From Mariniflexile litorale (GTDB taxonomy: Bacteria > Bacteroidota > Bacteroidia > Flavobacteriales > Flavobacteriaceae): a DNA stretch of 64,000 nt. Shown one piece after another: positions 8,895 through 18,225 of the stretch; within the stretch, counting starts at the first letter, position 1, and every line of letters starts with the position of its first letter. Location of the stretch: contig NZ_CP155618.1 of NCBI RefSeq assembly GCF_031128465.2, positions 3,524,501-3,588,500 on the forward strand. The letters run 5' to 3'. Below the pieces are notes generated by a model. That model saw nothing but the letters and a program-made list of their open reading frames with translations. It ran no database searches and was not told the DNA's origin. Made by a program: the position numbers and the translations under genes.

Positions 8895-8986
8895 AAATAA
8901 AAAGTCCCACCGAAGCAGGACTAAAGATTTTCATCTACGGCATATAGCCTTATTGTGATAAGATTAAAGATTAGAAATTTTAATCG
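8895..8986 (-). ncRNA. Predicted tracrRNA
   Basis: On the minus strand the bases complementary to 8953-8977 form an anti-repeat. Sixteen consecutive positions (gattaaagattagaaa, 8962-8977) match the CRISPR repeat exactly, then there is a four-base bulge, and then ttgtg matches again. Downstream come a small GGC/GCC nexus hairpin, an AGAU-GAAA-AUCU hairpin, and an eight-pair terminator hairpin closed by a UUCG tetraloop (AGUCCUGC/GUGGGACU) followed by a U-tract at about 8897-8903. This is the full architecture of a type II-C tracrRNA. A matching promoter lies just upstream. Ends are estimated. Confidence 0.9.
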
Positions 8987-8990
8987 AATA

Positions 8991-9021
8991 CAAATGTAGT
9001 AAAAAACAATGTTATTTACAA
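8991..9021 (-). promoter_or_regulatory. Promoter of the predicted tracrRNA
   Basis: On the minus strand TTG (complement of 9019-9021) and TACATTTG (complement of 8991-8998) are spaced by 20 bases, a perfect fit to the Bacteroidetes promoter consensus. The expected start, five to seven bases downstream (about 8984-8986), would put the anti-repeat at the very 5' end of the RNA. Confidence 0.7.
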
Positions 9022-9088
9022 TGAGGGAAACCGTAATATAAAGATTAGTTTTTTTGTAGTTTTAAGGTTATTAATTTTTAAGTGACTT

Positions 9089-12000
9089 ATGAGCAGAATT
9101 TTAGGATTGGATTTAGGAACGAACTCTATTGGTTGGGCAGTAATTGATGATGTTGAAAATAGAATATTAGGAATGGGGAGTAGAATTTTTCCTACGGGAG
9201 TTGAGAATTTAGGTGATGGTGATAATGAAATGTCTAAAAACGCAAGTAGAACAGGAGCAAGAGGTGTTAGAAGGCAATTTTTTAGAAGAAGATTAAGAAA
9301 GAAAATATTATTGAAAGCACTTTCTGAAAACGGTATGTGTCCATTAGTTCAAAATGATTTTGAAGATTGGAAAAAAACAAAACAGTTTCCATCGGAAAAA
9401 CTATTGTCTTGGTTTAAATTAAATCCTTATGAATTAAGACAAAAAGCTTTAATTGAGCAGTTAACTTTAGAAGAAATGGGTAGAGTTTTTTACCATTTAA
9501 TTCAACGAAGAGGTTTTTTGAGTAACAGTAGAAAGGGTGGGGCAGATGATGGAACTATTTTTAAAGGAAATGTTAAAGATGGAAAAATAGGTATTACAGA
9601 AACGCAAGAAAAAATTGAAGATAAAACATTGGGATCTTATTTGTTTGGAATATATCCTAAAGAAAATAAGCCTTTTAAAGATGGTTTGGAACGAATTAGA
9701 AATCGATATACAACACGTAAAATGTATGTGGATGAATTTGAGATAATTTGGAATAATCAATCTCAATTTCATTCTAATTTGAATGAAGAGTTAAAAACTC
9801 TGTTTGGTGGAAGAAAACTTGATGGTTACAAAGAGGATGGAATCTTATTTCATCAACGACCATTAGGTTCTCAAAAACATTTAGTTGGAAACTGCTCTTT
9901 CGAACCTACAAAAACTAAATGTCCAATTAGTGCAATACCTAATGAAAAGCGTAGAGTTTGGGAATGGGTAAATACAGTGGAATACAATGGGAAGAAAATT
10001 TCGCAAGAAGAAAAAGAAAAAATAGTAGAATTTCTTTACGCTAATGAAAAACCAGATTTTAAAAGAATTAGAAAGGTAATTGGTAAAGAAAGTGCTGAAT
10101 TCAAATTCAATTATAAAGATGATGACAGAATTGTTGGAACTCATACTATTTCAAATTTATCTAACAAAAAGTATTTTGGTAAAAAATGGTTTGCATTTTC
10201 AGATAAAGAACAAGAAGATATTTGGCATGTTTTATATTTTTTTGATAGCAAATCAAACCTAAAAGACTATGCTATAAAGAATTGGGGTTTTAATGAAGAA
10301 CAAGCAGAATCTATTTCTAAATTTAATGTAAAGGATGGTTATTCCAGTTTAAGTAGAAAAGCGATTTCAAATATTCTACCATTTCTTCAAAAGGGTTTTA
10401 CTTATGATGTAGCTGTAGTTTTAGGTGGAATAAAAAATGTTTTTGGTTCGGATTGGGAAAAATTATCTGATGAAAAAATAAATTTCTTTTACGATAATGT
10501 ATTTGAAATAATTCGTTCAAAAACAAAAGGCGGTTTTATAAATATTATTAAAGATATCCTTCGAGATGATTATAATATTTCAGATAGTAAAATGAAAAAA
10601 TTATATCACCATTCGGCTACTATTGATGTTGATGAACTTCTAGAAAGCCTTCCAATTGGAAAAGATGCTGATAAAGAAATACAAGCTATTAGAAACCCTA
10701 TTGTAATCACAGCTTTATTCGAATTGCGAAAATTAATCAATGAATTAATTGAGGAACATGGCAAAATTGATGAAATTAAAGTGGAAATGGCTCGTGATTT
10801 GAAAATTTCAAAATCACAACGAAATAAAATCCGAAGAGACCAAAAACGATTAGAACGAGAAAATGATAGAGTAAAAGCAGAGGTTGAAAAATACACCAGA
10901 GTTTCTCACGATAATATTTTGAAATTTAAACTTTGGGAAGAATGTAAGAAGACTTGTCCTTATACAGGAGATACTATTCCCGTCAGCAAACTTTTTACAG
11001 GTGAAGTTCAAATAGAACACATCCATCCGTGGAGTCGTTCGTTAAATGACAGTTTTAATAACAAAACATTGTGTTATGCAGATGAAAATCGAAGAAAAGG
11101 TGATAAAACCCCTTTTGAGTTTTATGGAAATGACGAATTAGATTGGATTTCCAGAAAGGAAAGAGCATTAAAATTGTTTTCAGATACTAAAGAATATCCA
11201 AATTCGTATCAAAAGTTTAAAAGATTTGTTCAAGTGAAATTTGATGACGATTTTACTTCGCGTCAATTAAATGATACACGCTATATAAGTAAAGAGGCTA
11301 AAAATTATTTATCAAAAATTTGTAAACGTGTCATGGTTTCTCCAGGTCAGGCCACTTCTAATTTTCGTCATAATTGGGGCATGAATAATATTTTGAATGA
11401 AGAAAACGAAAAAACAAGAGAAGACCATCGCCATCACGCTGTTGATGCTTTGGTTATGGCTTGTACTAAAATTTCGTATGTACAAGAATTATCTAAATGG
11501 AATCGCTACAACAGAAAACCCGAATTAAAAGTTTTTCCATTACCATGGGAAACGTTTAGATACGATGCAGAAAAAGCAGTTGAAAAAATATTGATTTCGC
11601 ATAAAAAGATTTCAAATGATATTACCATACGAACCCATGTTACAGAAAAAAATGGTAAGAAATATAAAAATATTGGAGTTGCTGCTCGCGGGCAATTACA
11701 TAAAGAGACTGTTTTTGGAAAGCGAACTTTTAATGGTGAAGAAGCTTTTCATGTTAGGAAACCAATAGATAGTTTAACAACAGCCAAACAAGTAGAAAAA
11801 GTGGTAGACGAGACCATTAAAATGTTAATATTAAAAAGAGTTCAAGTGTTAGGCGGGTTTCAAAAAGATAAAATTCCAAATGAGACTTTTTTTATTGTTG
11901 ATGGAAATGGAATAAAGCAACCACAAATATTTTTGCCAAACAAAAATGGAGACCCAGTTCCCATATTAAAAGTTAGAGTGAAAGAAAATTTTGGTGGTGC

Positions 12001-12442
12001 AGAAAAACTAAAACAAGATGTAAACCAATGGGTAAATCCAAGAAACAACCACCATGTATTGATTTATAAAGACATAAAAGGAAATTTAAAAGAAGAAGTA
12101 GTTACGTTTTGGACGGTAGTTGAGAGAAAAAGAACAGGAGATTCAGTTTATAAATTGCCTATTGATGGTGTAGAAATAGTAACAACGCTGCATATTAATG
12201 ATATGTTTCTATTGGGGCTAAATGAAGATGAAATTAATTGGGAAAATCCAGATTATTCGGTTTTAAAGGAGCATTTATATAGAGTGCAAAAAACTTCTCA
12301 AAATGATTATTCATTTAGATATGCTCTTACTTCTACTGTTAATAATAAAAGTGAAGAAAAAAGAATTGGAGTTAAAGGAATTGTTTCTAATAACGCAATT
12401 AAGGTAAGAGTTTCAGTCTCAGGTAAAATTATAAAAGTATAA
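9089..12442 (+). CDS. cas9: Type II-C CRISPR-associated endonuclease Cas9 (compact)
   Basis: A 1117-residue RNA-guided DNA endonuclease with all nuclease motifs intact. RuvC-I is ILGLDLGTNSIGW with Asp8. The Arg-rich bridge helix is at about 51-78 (SRTGARGVRRQFFRRRLRKK). RuvC-II is VEMARDLK with Glu566. The HNH motif is IEHIHPWS with His644 and ENRRKGD with Asn667; Glu643 replaces the more usual Asp before the His. RuvC-III is DHRHHAVDALV with His782/His783 and Asp786. A C-terminal PAM-interacting region follows. Length and organisation are those of small type II-C enzymes, shorter than the roughly 1400-residue Cas9s common in this bacterial family. The tracrRNA lies upstream on the other strand; the array begins 59 bases after the stop. 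Confidence 0.97.
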   Translation: MSRILGLDLGTNSIGWAVIDDVENRILGMGSRIFPTGVENLGDGDNEMSKNASRTGARGVRRQFFRRRLRKKILLKALSENGMCPLVQNDFEDWKKTKQFPSEKLLSWFKLNPYELRQKALIEQLTLEEMGRVFYHLIQRRGFLSNSRKGGADDGTIFKGNVKDGKIGITETQEKIEDKTLGSYLFGIYPKENKPFKDGLERIRNRYTTRKMYVDEFEIIWNNQSQFHSNLNEELKTLFGGRKLDGYKEDGILFHQRPLGSQKHLVGNCSFEPTKTKCPISAIPNEKRRVWEWVNTVEYNGKKISQEEKEKIVEFLYANEKPDFKRIRKVIGKESAEFKFNYKDDDRIVGTHTISNLSNKKYFGKKWFAFSDKEQEDIWHVLYFFDSKSNLKDYAIKNWGFNEEQAESISKFNVKDGYSSLSRKAISNILPFLQKGFTYDVAVVLGGIKNVFGSDWEKLSDEKINFFYDNVFEIIRSKTKGGFINIIKDILRDDYNISDSKMKKLYHHSATIDVDELLESLPIGKDADKEIQAIRNPIVITALFELRKLINELIEEHGKIDEIKVEMARDLKISKSQRNKIRRDQKRLERENDRVKAEVEKYTRVSHDNILKFKLWEECKKTCPYTGDTIPVSKLFTGEVQIEHIHPWSRSLNDSFNNKTLCYADENRRKGDKTPFEFYGNDELDWISRKERALKLFSDTKEYPNSYQKFKRFVQVKFDDDFTSRQLNDTRYISKEAKNYLSKICKRVMVSPGQATSNFRHNWGMNNILNEENEKTREDHRHHAVDALVMACTKISYVQELSKWNRYNRKPELKVFPLPWETFRYDAEKAVEKILISHKKISNDITIRTHVTEKNGKKYKNIGVAARGQLHKETVFGKRTFNGEEAFHVRKPIDSLTTAKQVEKVVDETIKMLILKRVQVLGGFQKDKIPNETFFIVDGNGIKQPQIFLPNKNGDPVPILKVRVKENFGGAEKLKQDVNQWVNPRNNHHVLIYKDIKGNLKEEVVTFWTVVERKRTGDSVYKLPIDGVEIVTTLHINDMFLLGLNEDEINWENPDYSVLKEHLYRVQKTSQNDYSFRYALTSTVNNKSEEKRIGVKGIVSNNAIKVRVSVSGKIIKV

Positions 12443-12501
12443 TATTATAGATAAACTAAGTTCATTGACATATGATAGCAGAATTGCTAACCTCGTAACT
12501 G

Positions 12502-14684
12502 GTTGTGGTTTGATTAAAGATTAGAAAACACGATATTTTCCAGCTCTACCCATTCGCTAACTTTCATGTTGTGGTTTGATTAAAGATTAGAAAACACGAT
12601 ATTAATACTATGTTATTTATAAAAGCAAATTAGTTGTGGTTTGATTAAAGATTAGAAAACACGATATTCTATAGCCAAGGATAAGAACGGCGCATATAGT
12701 TGTGGTTTGATTAAAGATTAGAAAACACGATATTCAGTTTATAAGTTGGGTGTAAATTACGATGTTGTGGTTTGATTAAAGATTAGAAAACACGATATTC
12801 TTAATAGCATGTCTTGTAAACCAACGCCTGTTGTGGTTTGATTAAAGATTAGAAAACACGATATTAAAAACAAGTAACATTCAGCCACATAATTAGTTGT
12901 GGTTTGATTAAAGATTAGAAAACACGATATTATATTGTTACAATAAACGACAATAATTATAGTTGTGGTTTGATTAAAGATTAGAAAACACGATATTCTT
13001 TACGTTCGTATGCTAATCTTTGTCTTAGTTGTGGTTTGATTAAAGATTAGAAAACACGATATTGTGAATTTGGATCAATTAAACAGATTTCGGTTGTGGT
13101 TTGATTAAAGATTAGAAAACACGATATTTGTTTGAGGAATTTAGAAAAACAAAAAGCGGTTGTGGTTTGATTAAAGATTAGAAAACACGATATTATATTG
13201 TTACAATAAACGACAATAATTATAGTTGTGGTTTGATTAAAGATTAGAAAACACGATATTGCGTTAAAAACGCTGTAGAACTTGCGTTTGGTTGTGGTTT
13301 GATTAAAGATTAGAAAACACGATATTGTTTGAAAATGGCGATGTAAACCCGGTGCAGTTGTGGTTTGATTAAAGATTAGAAAACACGATATTCGATAGCC
13401 CAACAATAAAACCAGCTGTATGTTGTGGTTTGATTAAAGATTAGAAAACACGATATTTCCATATCCAAAGATAAACGTAGACGCTTTGTTGTGGTTTGAT
13501 TAAAGATTAGAAAACACGATATTTCCATCGGGTACTGGTGATGCCTTAGTTGCGTTGTGGTTTGATTAAAGATTAGAAAACACGATATTGCATTAATAAA
13601 AAACCAAACTGTTTTCATTGTTGTGGTTTGATTAAAGATTAGAAAACACGATATTCATCGCCCGTTGTGCCACCTGCTACTACAGTTGTGGTTTGATTAA
13701 AGATTAGAAAACACGATATTTTATCTCACCTAGTTCAAGAGAAGCTTTAAGTTGTGGTTTGATTAAAGATTAGAAAACACGATATTGATATGCAACAACA
13801 TTTAAATATTGAATTTGTTGTGGTTTGATTAAAGATTAGAAAACACGATATTTAATGTCGGTAGTTAAGGCTTGCGAAGATGTTGTGGTTTGATTAAAGA
13901 TTAGAAAACACGATATTTTAATAGCATGTCTTGTAAACCAACGCCTGTTGTGGTTTGATTAAAGATTAGAAAACACGATATTAAACCCTTTTTTATCTAA
14001 CGGAGGCACTAGTTGTGGTTTGATTAAAGATTAGAAAACACGATATTATCTCTTCTAAATCTGTACCGACTAAAACAGTTGTGGTTTGATTAAAGATTAG
14101 AAAACACGATATTGTCGTAGAAACCGAAGAATGAACTCGTACAGTTGTGGTTTGATTAAAGATTAGAAAACACGATATTTGCAGGATTCAATATTCTAGC
14201 CCACACCGCGTTGTGGTTTGATTAAAGATTAGAAAACACGATATTTCACGTATTAATTGGCGTTGCACCAACGGTGTTGTGGTTTGATTAAAGATTAGAA
14301 AACACGATATTGTGTGTGTGTGTGTGTGTGTGTGTTGTGGTTTGATTAAAGATTAGAAAACACGATATTTCGATAAGATAGCCCTTATCGTCTGTGAGGT
14401 TGTGGTTTGATTAAAGATTAGAAAACACGATATTACCAATGGAAAGCCTATAACACCCAACTCGTTGTGGTTTGATTAAAGATTAGAAAACACGATATTA
14501 ATACGTTGGCAACAATGCCTTACTGTCTAGTTGTGGTTTGATTAAAGATTAGAAAACACGATATTCAGCATTTAAACTAACTAATCCTTCTACCGTTGTG
14601 GTTTGATTAAAGATTAGAAAACACGATATTGTGTGTGTGTGTGTGTGTGTTGTGGTTTGATTAAAGATTAGAAAACACGATATT
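12502..14684 (+). CRISPR. CRISPR array, 34 repeats and 33 spacers
   Basis: Thirty-four identical 36-bp repeats beginning GTTGTGGTTTGATTAAAG and ending AACACGATATT. Spacers are 30 bases (20 of them) or 29 bases (11), except two that consist only of alternating GT: 14312-14333 (22 bases) and 14631-14648 (18 bases). Spacer 12932-12961 is identical to 13195-13224, and 12800-12829 equals 13918-13946 apart from one edge base. The crRNA strand is inferred to be plus, because the tracrRNA anti-repeat pairs with the plus-strand 5' part of the repeat. No terminal repeat is degenerate, and no leader could be assigned with certainty. Transcription is probably bounded by the hairpin at 14736-14785. Confidence 0.99.
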
Positions 14685-14735
14685 AGTTGGTTTGTTATCT
14701 TCTAGTATTCAGTGAAATAAGATGATATATCGTTT

Positions 14736-14785
14736 AAAAAAATGCTTCTTTTTTGCAATAATAAGGTAAGATTGAGGCATTTTTT
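14736..14785. terminator. Bidirectional terminator between the CRISPR array and cas2
   Basis: Arms aaaaaaatgc (14736-14745) and gcatttttt (14777-14785) form an A/T-flanked stem that yields a T-tract on either strand. It lies 52 bases after the last repeat and four bases beyond the cas2 stop. It could therefore end both the pre-crRNA on the plus strand and the cas1-cas2 message on the minus strand. Confidence 0.6.
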
Positions 14786-14788
14786 GGT

Positions 14789-15118
14789 TTAAAACAATTC
14801 TAATTGTGTTGGTAGTGGCTCTTTGGGTACTTCTGCACGTCCCCAAAAGTTCATAATATTACCAAATTGCTTATCGGTTATTCTTAATATACTCACTTTT
14901 CCAAACGGCGGAAGTAATTTCTTAATTCGTTTTTCGTGTGCATCGGCGCTTTCACTGCTTGCACAATGGCGCATGTATACCGAGTACTGCATCATATTGA
15001 AACCATCTTTCATAATATTTTTTCTAAAACCCGCAGCATTTTTACGGTCTTTGGCAGTATCGGTTGGTAAATCAAAAAAAACAAATAACCACATAATTCT
15101 ATACCCATTTAGTTCCAT
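14789..15118 (-). CDS. cas2: CRISPR-associated endonuclease Cas2
   Basis: A 109-residue Cas2 with the ferredoxin-like fold signature MWLFVFFDLPT, where Asp16 is the conserved acidic residue, and the central phrase FNMMQYSVYMRHC typical of type II Cas2. Cas2 is the central dimer of the Cas1-Cas2 integrase that inserts new spacers. Its start overlaps the end of cas1 by ten bases, so the two are translationally coupled. The gene pair faces the CRISPR array and is opposite in direction to cas9. Confidence 0.95.
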   Translation of the reverse strand: MELNGYRIMWLFVFFDLPTDTAKDRKNAAGFRKNIMKDGFNMMQYSVYMRHCASSESADAHEKRIKKLLPPFGKVSILRITDKQFGNIMNFWGRAEVPKEPLPTQLELF

Positions 15119-15993
15119 AATTTTGGATATTTTATTTTCTTGCGTTTGCCACTATAGCACTGTTGTAAAGAGCTTGCTGTTTTTTGAAGTCCCACCATTA
15201 ATGGGCTTTTTTCGTCTTTAAAATATACGGTTCTAGTGAGTGTTTCTAATAAAATAGATTTTATTTCGGTGTTTAGTTCTTGTTCATCATAATGTTGCAT
15301 GATGTGGTGTACAGCTTCATCTACAATAGGCCTAAAGGGTTCCATGATGTTATCTGCCAAAGCAAAAGCATTGTATTTACTTTTATGATGTATGCCTAAT
15401 GTGTTTAATAACCCACTACCAGATAATGCTCTGGCCGTTGCTGCTCTTAATATAGCATAGCCGTAGTTTAAAAAATTATTTGGATAGTTGCCATATCGCT
15501 CTCTTTTAAAATCTATTTCAAAAAAAGATTTCCAATAAAAATTAGCTGCTACACCTTCCATGTTTGAGGTGTCTCCACTTAAAACCTTACTTGATAAATA
15601 TTCAAATTTGTTTTTGGATTTAGTTATTGTTTCGAGTAATTGCCCTTGATTTCTGATTTTTTCTATAACTGTTTGTTGCCATAACTGCTTTTTTAATGGG
15701 GTGCTAGCTTCAATTTGAGTTTTAAATATTTCTTGTTGTATGTGATGGCTATTTAGGTTTAACATCATGCCATTTGGAAGATGTTTGTCATCACATATTA
15801 TACAAGCGCAATTATTATTAATTAATTTATTTAGAGCGGGAATACTAATATAAGTTTCATTATGATCGATTAATATAAAACCTATGTCTTCAATTGGTAT
15901 TGTTGTGTTTCTATTTTCAGAGGCGATTACAAGTTGCTCATTTTTGGTAGTAATTGAGCACTTATTTGTGAAAAAAAGCGTTTTTTTAATCAT
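15109..15993 (-). CDS. cas1: CRISPR-associated integrase Cas1, type II
   Basis: A 294-residue Cas1 with an N-terminal beta-sandwich and a C-terminal helical catalytic domain. Conserved metal ligands are visible: Glu146 in NMEGVAANFYWKSFF, His202/His203 in GIHHKSKYNAFALADNIMEPFRP, and Glu218 in the same segment. Length and motifs match type II-C Cas1. It performs the transesterification that integrates prespacers at the leader-end repeat. No csn2 or cas4 gene is nearby, consistent with subtype II-C. The 230 bases upstream contain no recognised gene. Confidence 0.96.
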   Translation of the reverse strand: MIKKTLFFTNKCSITTKNEQLVIASENRNTTIPIEDIGFILIDHNETYISIPALNKLINNNCACIICDDKHLPNGMMLNLNSHHIQQEIFKTQIEASTPLKKQLWQQTVIEKIRNQGQLLETITKSKNKFEYLSSKVLSGDTSNMEGVAANFYWKSFFEIDFKRERYGNYPNNFLNYGYAILRAATARALSGSGLLNTLGIHHKSKYNAFALADNIMEPFRPIVDEAVHHIMQHYDEQELNTEIKSILLETLTRTVYFKDEKSPLMVGLQKTASSLQQCYSGKRKKIKYPKLWN

Positions 15994-16222
15994 AGTTAAT
16001 TATTAAATAATTTAAAAACGGACTCATTATTGGGTACATGGAATAATTAAATTTAGTATTTATTGTTGAAAATTCGTATGATAAATTGAATTAATTTCTT
16101 AATCACTTTTCATAAATAGAAAAAGGAGTTTGAAAATAGACTTTATTCGTTTAGGAAAATGAACAAATAATAATAGTTAAAGCAAAAGTAAAAGGACTAA
16201 AATAAATTCTTTGAGAGTGGCT

Positions 16223-16520
16223 TTATATTTTGAAAAACTCCCCTTCATCAAACGGTAATAATTTATTGACTAGCTCTAAGGTTTTGCGAATATCCAAACC
16301 GTGGTTTTTGATATGAGGTTGACAAAAGGAATCACCTTGCGTTTCCAATATACTAACATGGATTAGGGCTTCAATAGTGGTGAAATAAATCTAAGTAAGC
16401 TTCAAACTGTAAATACTTGGCCTTAAATTTACCCTTTTGAATGTCGGAAGGTTGTAAAGTGTCTCATTTATACTTAGCAGATTTTACCAAGCTTTCAAGT
16501 GCTCTTCTTTTTGTTTTCGT
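16223..16520 (-). pseudogene. Decayed homologue of the HEPN protein's C-terminal module
   Basis: No long frame is open, but the minus strand encodes fragments in different frames. One reads DIQKGKFKAKYLQFEAYLDLF. A later one reads ALIHVSILETQGDSF, then KNHGLDIRKTLELVNKLLPFDEGEFFKI and a stop at 16223. The second stretch aligns with the C-terminal modules of both upstream genes (KEVLGYILDMIPHNEM and TKVLEMVIDLLPHDQM). It therefore looks like a frameshifted third copy at the end of the same operon. The upstream limit is approximate. Confidence 0.6.
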
Positions 16521-16529
16521 AGTTTCAGG

Positions 16530-16868
16530 TTATTGTTTTTTGAGTTCTTTTTCAGAAAGGATTTCGGTAATTTTATCCAAGCAGAACATCTGGTCATGAG
16601 GTAATAGGTCGATAACCATTTCCAATACTTTGGTTACGCTGGTTATGGGGGTCTTATTACTGTGCTTGGGATAAACGAACGTGCCATTGCCGTCTAGTGT
16701 GTAATAGCACACTTCCAAGAGTGCAGAAATACAGCTTGTTAGGTCCTCATGGTCGGACACCTCAAAACCGATAGACTTTCTTGTCCTGTTCCCATAGGAT
16801 TCCGTACTTAGCCCAGGGAAGTTTTTAATGTGCTTCTTTATTGCCTTTAATTTCTTTTTTTCTTTCAT
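16530..16868 (-). CDS. Small protein homologous to the C-terminal module of the HEPN protein
   Basis: A 112-residue basic protein (MKEKKKLKAIKKHIK...) of no characterised family. Residues about 48-108 (CISALLEVCYYTLDG, TSVTKVLEMVIDLLPHDQMFCLD) align with residues about 328-382 of the preceding gene product (MISNLLKLCIIAMET, IKEVLGYILDMIPHNEMELLD). It is therefore a stand-alone copy of that module. Its ATG overlaps the TGA of the HEPN gene by one base, so the two are co-translated. A partner or regulator of the HEPN protein is plausible but not shown. Confidence 0.7.
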   Translation of the reverse strand: MKEKKKLKAIKKHIKNFPGLSTESYGNRTRKSIGFEVSDHEDLTSCISALLEVCYYTLDGNGTFVYPKHSNKTPITSVTKVLEMVIDLLPHDQMFCLDKITEILSEKELKKQ

Positions 16869-18040
16869 CAGCTGTTTGTTTCTGGTTCTAAAATTAAATC
16901 TCGAATAACATCTAAAAGTTCCATTTCATTATGGGGTATCATATCCAAGATATACCCTAAAACTTCTTTGATGTTATGTTCTGGATTGGGAATGGAATGT
17001 GTGGAACAGTAGTCTGTCTCCATGGCTATGATGCAAAGCTTTAACAGATTTGAAATCATAAAAGAAGTGTCTAAATAGCCTTCTGTAACAAGTCCATTGG
17101 TATATTGTCCTTTTTTAAAAGGATTTGGTTTTAAAGATGAAAAGTCCTTTTTGGACAGGGATTTCATAAAGTTCAATAATTCTGTGTCTTTTGGTATAGA
17201 ACTTTGTCGTTTGGGAACTTTGATTTCATTAACATTGTTTAATTCAAGACTACAGGCCTCCCATTTATTTTTAAACAATGCCGTAGCCAATGCTTCCATT
17301 TTATTGGCTTTCTCTACTATTTTATGGATTTGTTCTAGATTGATATGGTAATTGTTTTCATAGCGTGTGGTTATATAAGCATCATCCAACAATTTTAAAA
17401 GGTGTTGTTCTTCCTCTATTTCTGTATCGAAAAGATTACCCAATGCCGGAGCAAATGGTTTTATATAGGTTTGCAGTTCTTTGATGCTATGGCTTTTACG
17501 CTCTTTTCCCATTGTAAAAAGCGCTACATACCGAAACCACAGTTCTATGTATTGGTGCAACATAAAAGTAGCTTGAGAAAGATTGTTTTTTTCGATAAAG
17601 AAAAGAGCAGCATCTAAAAATGCTGTCATTTTATTGTGTTCTTTGTCGAAAGTGGATTGTATATTTTTTAGTGTGTTTTCGGATATTTGGTATTTATAAA
17701 AGCTATCCAGTTCTTTATTAGAATTCTGATAGATTAGCTTCTCCCAAGTGCCACCATGAATAAAGAATAAGTTTTCTTCTTTAAGTTGTTGCTGGGCATA
17801 TTCAAAAGAAAATATTCGGTAAAAAAAATCCGTTTCTTCTTGAAATATTTTAGCAACCATACTAGATAACTCATGGGTTAAGGAAGAACAGTTTCCTTGT
17901 AGTATTACAATTAATAAAGGTTTTAAGAAATCTTCTTTTTCAATTCTAGTTTTATAGACATATTTAATTTCTAAAAGAGATTTTAGTTTAATTATAATCT
18001 GTTCTTGTTTAGTGTGAATTTTATCATCCATCGCAATCAT
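16868..18040 (-). CDS. HEPN-domain protein with degenerate nucleotidyltransferase-like N-terminus
   Basis: A 390-residue protein. Residues about 137-255 look like a HEPN domain: AALFFIEKNNLSQATFMLHQYIELWFRYVAL, then a loop, then RYENNYH at 226-232, an R-x5-H arrangement compatible with the RNase motif of HEPN toxins. Residues 15-110 resemble a nucleotidyltransferase fold without the GS...DxD metal site. Residues 320-385 form a module repeated in the next gene and in a decayed copy further on. HEPN proteins act in toxin-antitoxin and anti-phage systems; here a divergent Xre regulator and cas1 flank the operon. MDDK at codon 4 is an alternative start. Function is inferred, not established. Confidence 0.65.
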   Translation of the reverse strand: MIAMDDKIHTKQEQIIIKLKSLLEIKYVYKTRIEKEDFLKPLLIVILQGNCSSLTHELSSMVAKIFQEETDFFYRIFSFEYAQQQLKEENLFFIHGGTWEKLIYQNSNKELDSFYKYQISENTLKNIQSTFDKEHNKMTAFLDAALFFIEKNNLSQATFMLHQYIELWFRYVALFTMGKERKSHSIKELQTYIKPFAPALGNLFDTEIEEEQHLLKLLDDAYITTRYENNYHINLEQIHKIVEKANKMEALATALFKNKWEACSLELNNVNEIKVPKRQSSIPKDTELLNFMKSLSKKDFSSLKPNPFKKGQYTNGLVTEGYLDTSFMISNLLKLCIIAMETDYCSTHSIPNPEHNIKEVLGYILDMIPHNEMELLDVIRDLILEPETNS

Positions 18041-18225
18041 TTTTTAATTATCTCAATTGATTTCAGTTACTTAAATATTTACTATTGGTATCTATTATTT
18101 ATACAAGTGTATTAAAAATCGATACTAATGTATTTAAAATAAATCCAAATTCAAAACAAAAGTGTAATCATTTTATACAAGAGTGTATACTTTCTATATT
18201 TATGTAATCAAAAGAGATATTTATT

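Noticed and set aside
13047-13618. Open frames across the CRISPR array on the minus strand with a repeating ISCFLIFNQTTT peptide
   Set aside because: They are the translation of the 36-bp CRISPR repeat and its 30-base spacers; the 66-base period keeps frame by chance, so they are not proteins.
14370-14398. Spacer with a cgataag/cttatcg inverted repeat that could be a second tracr-like RNA
   Set aside because: It is a seven-base hairpin inside one spacer with no anti-repeat similarity, so it is most likely a property of the target DNA.
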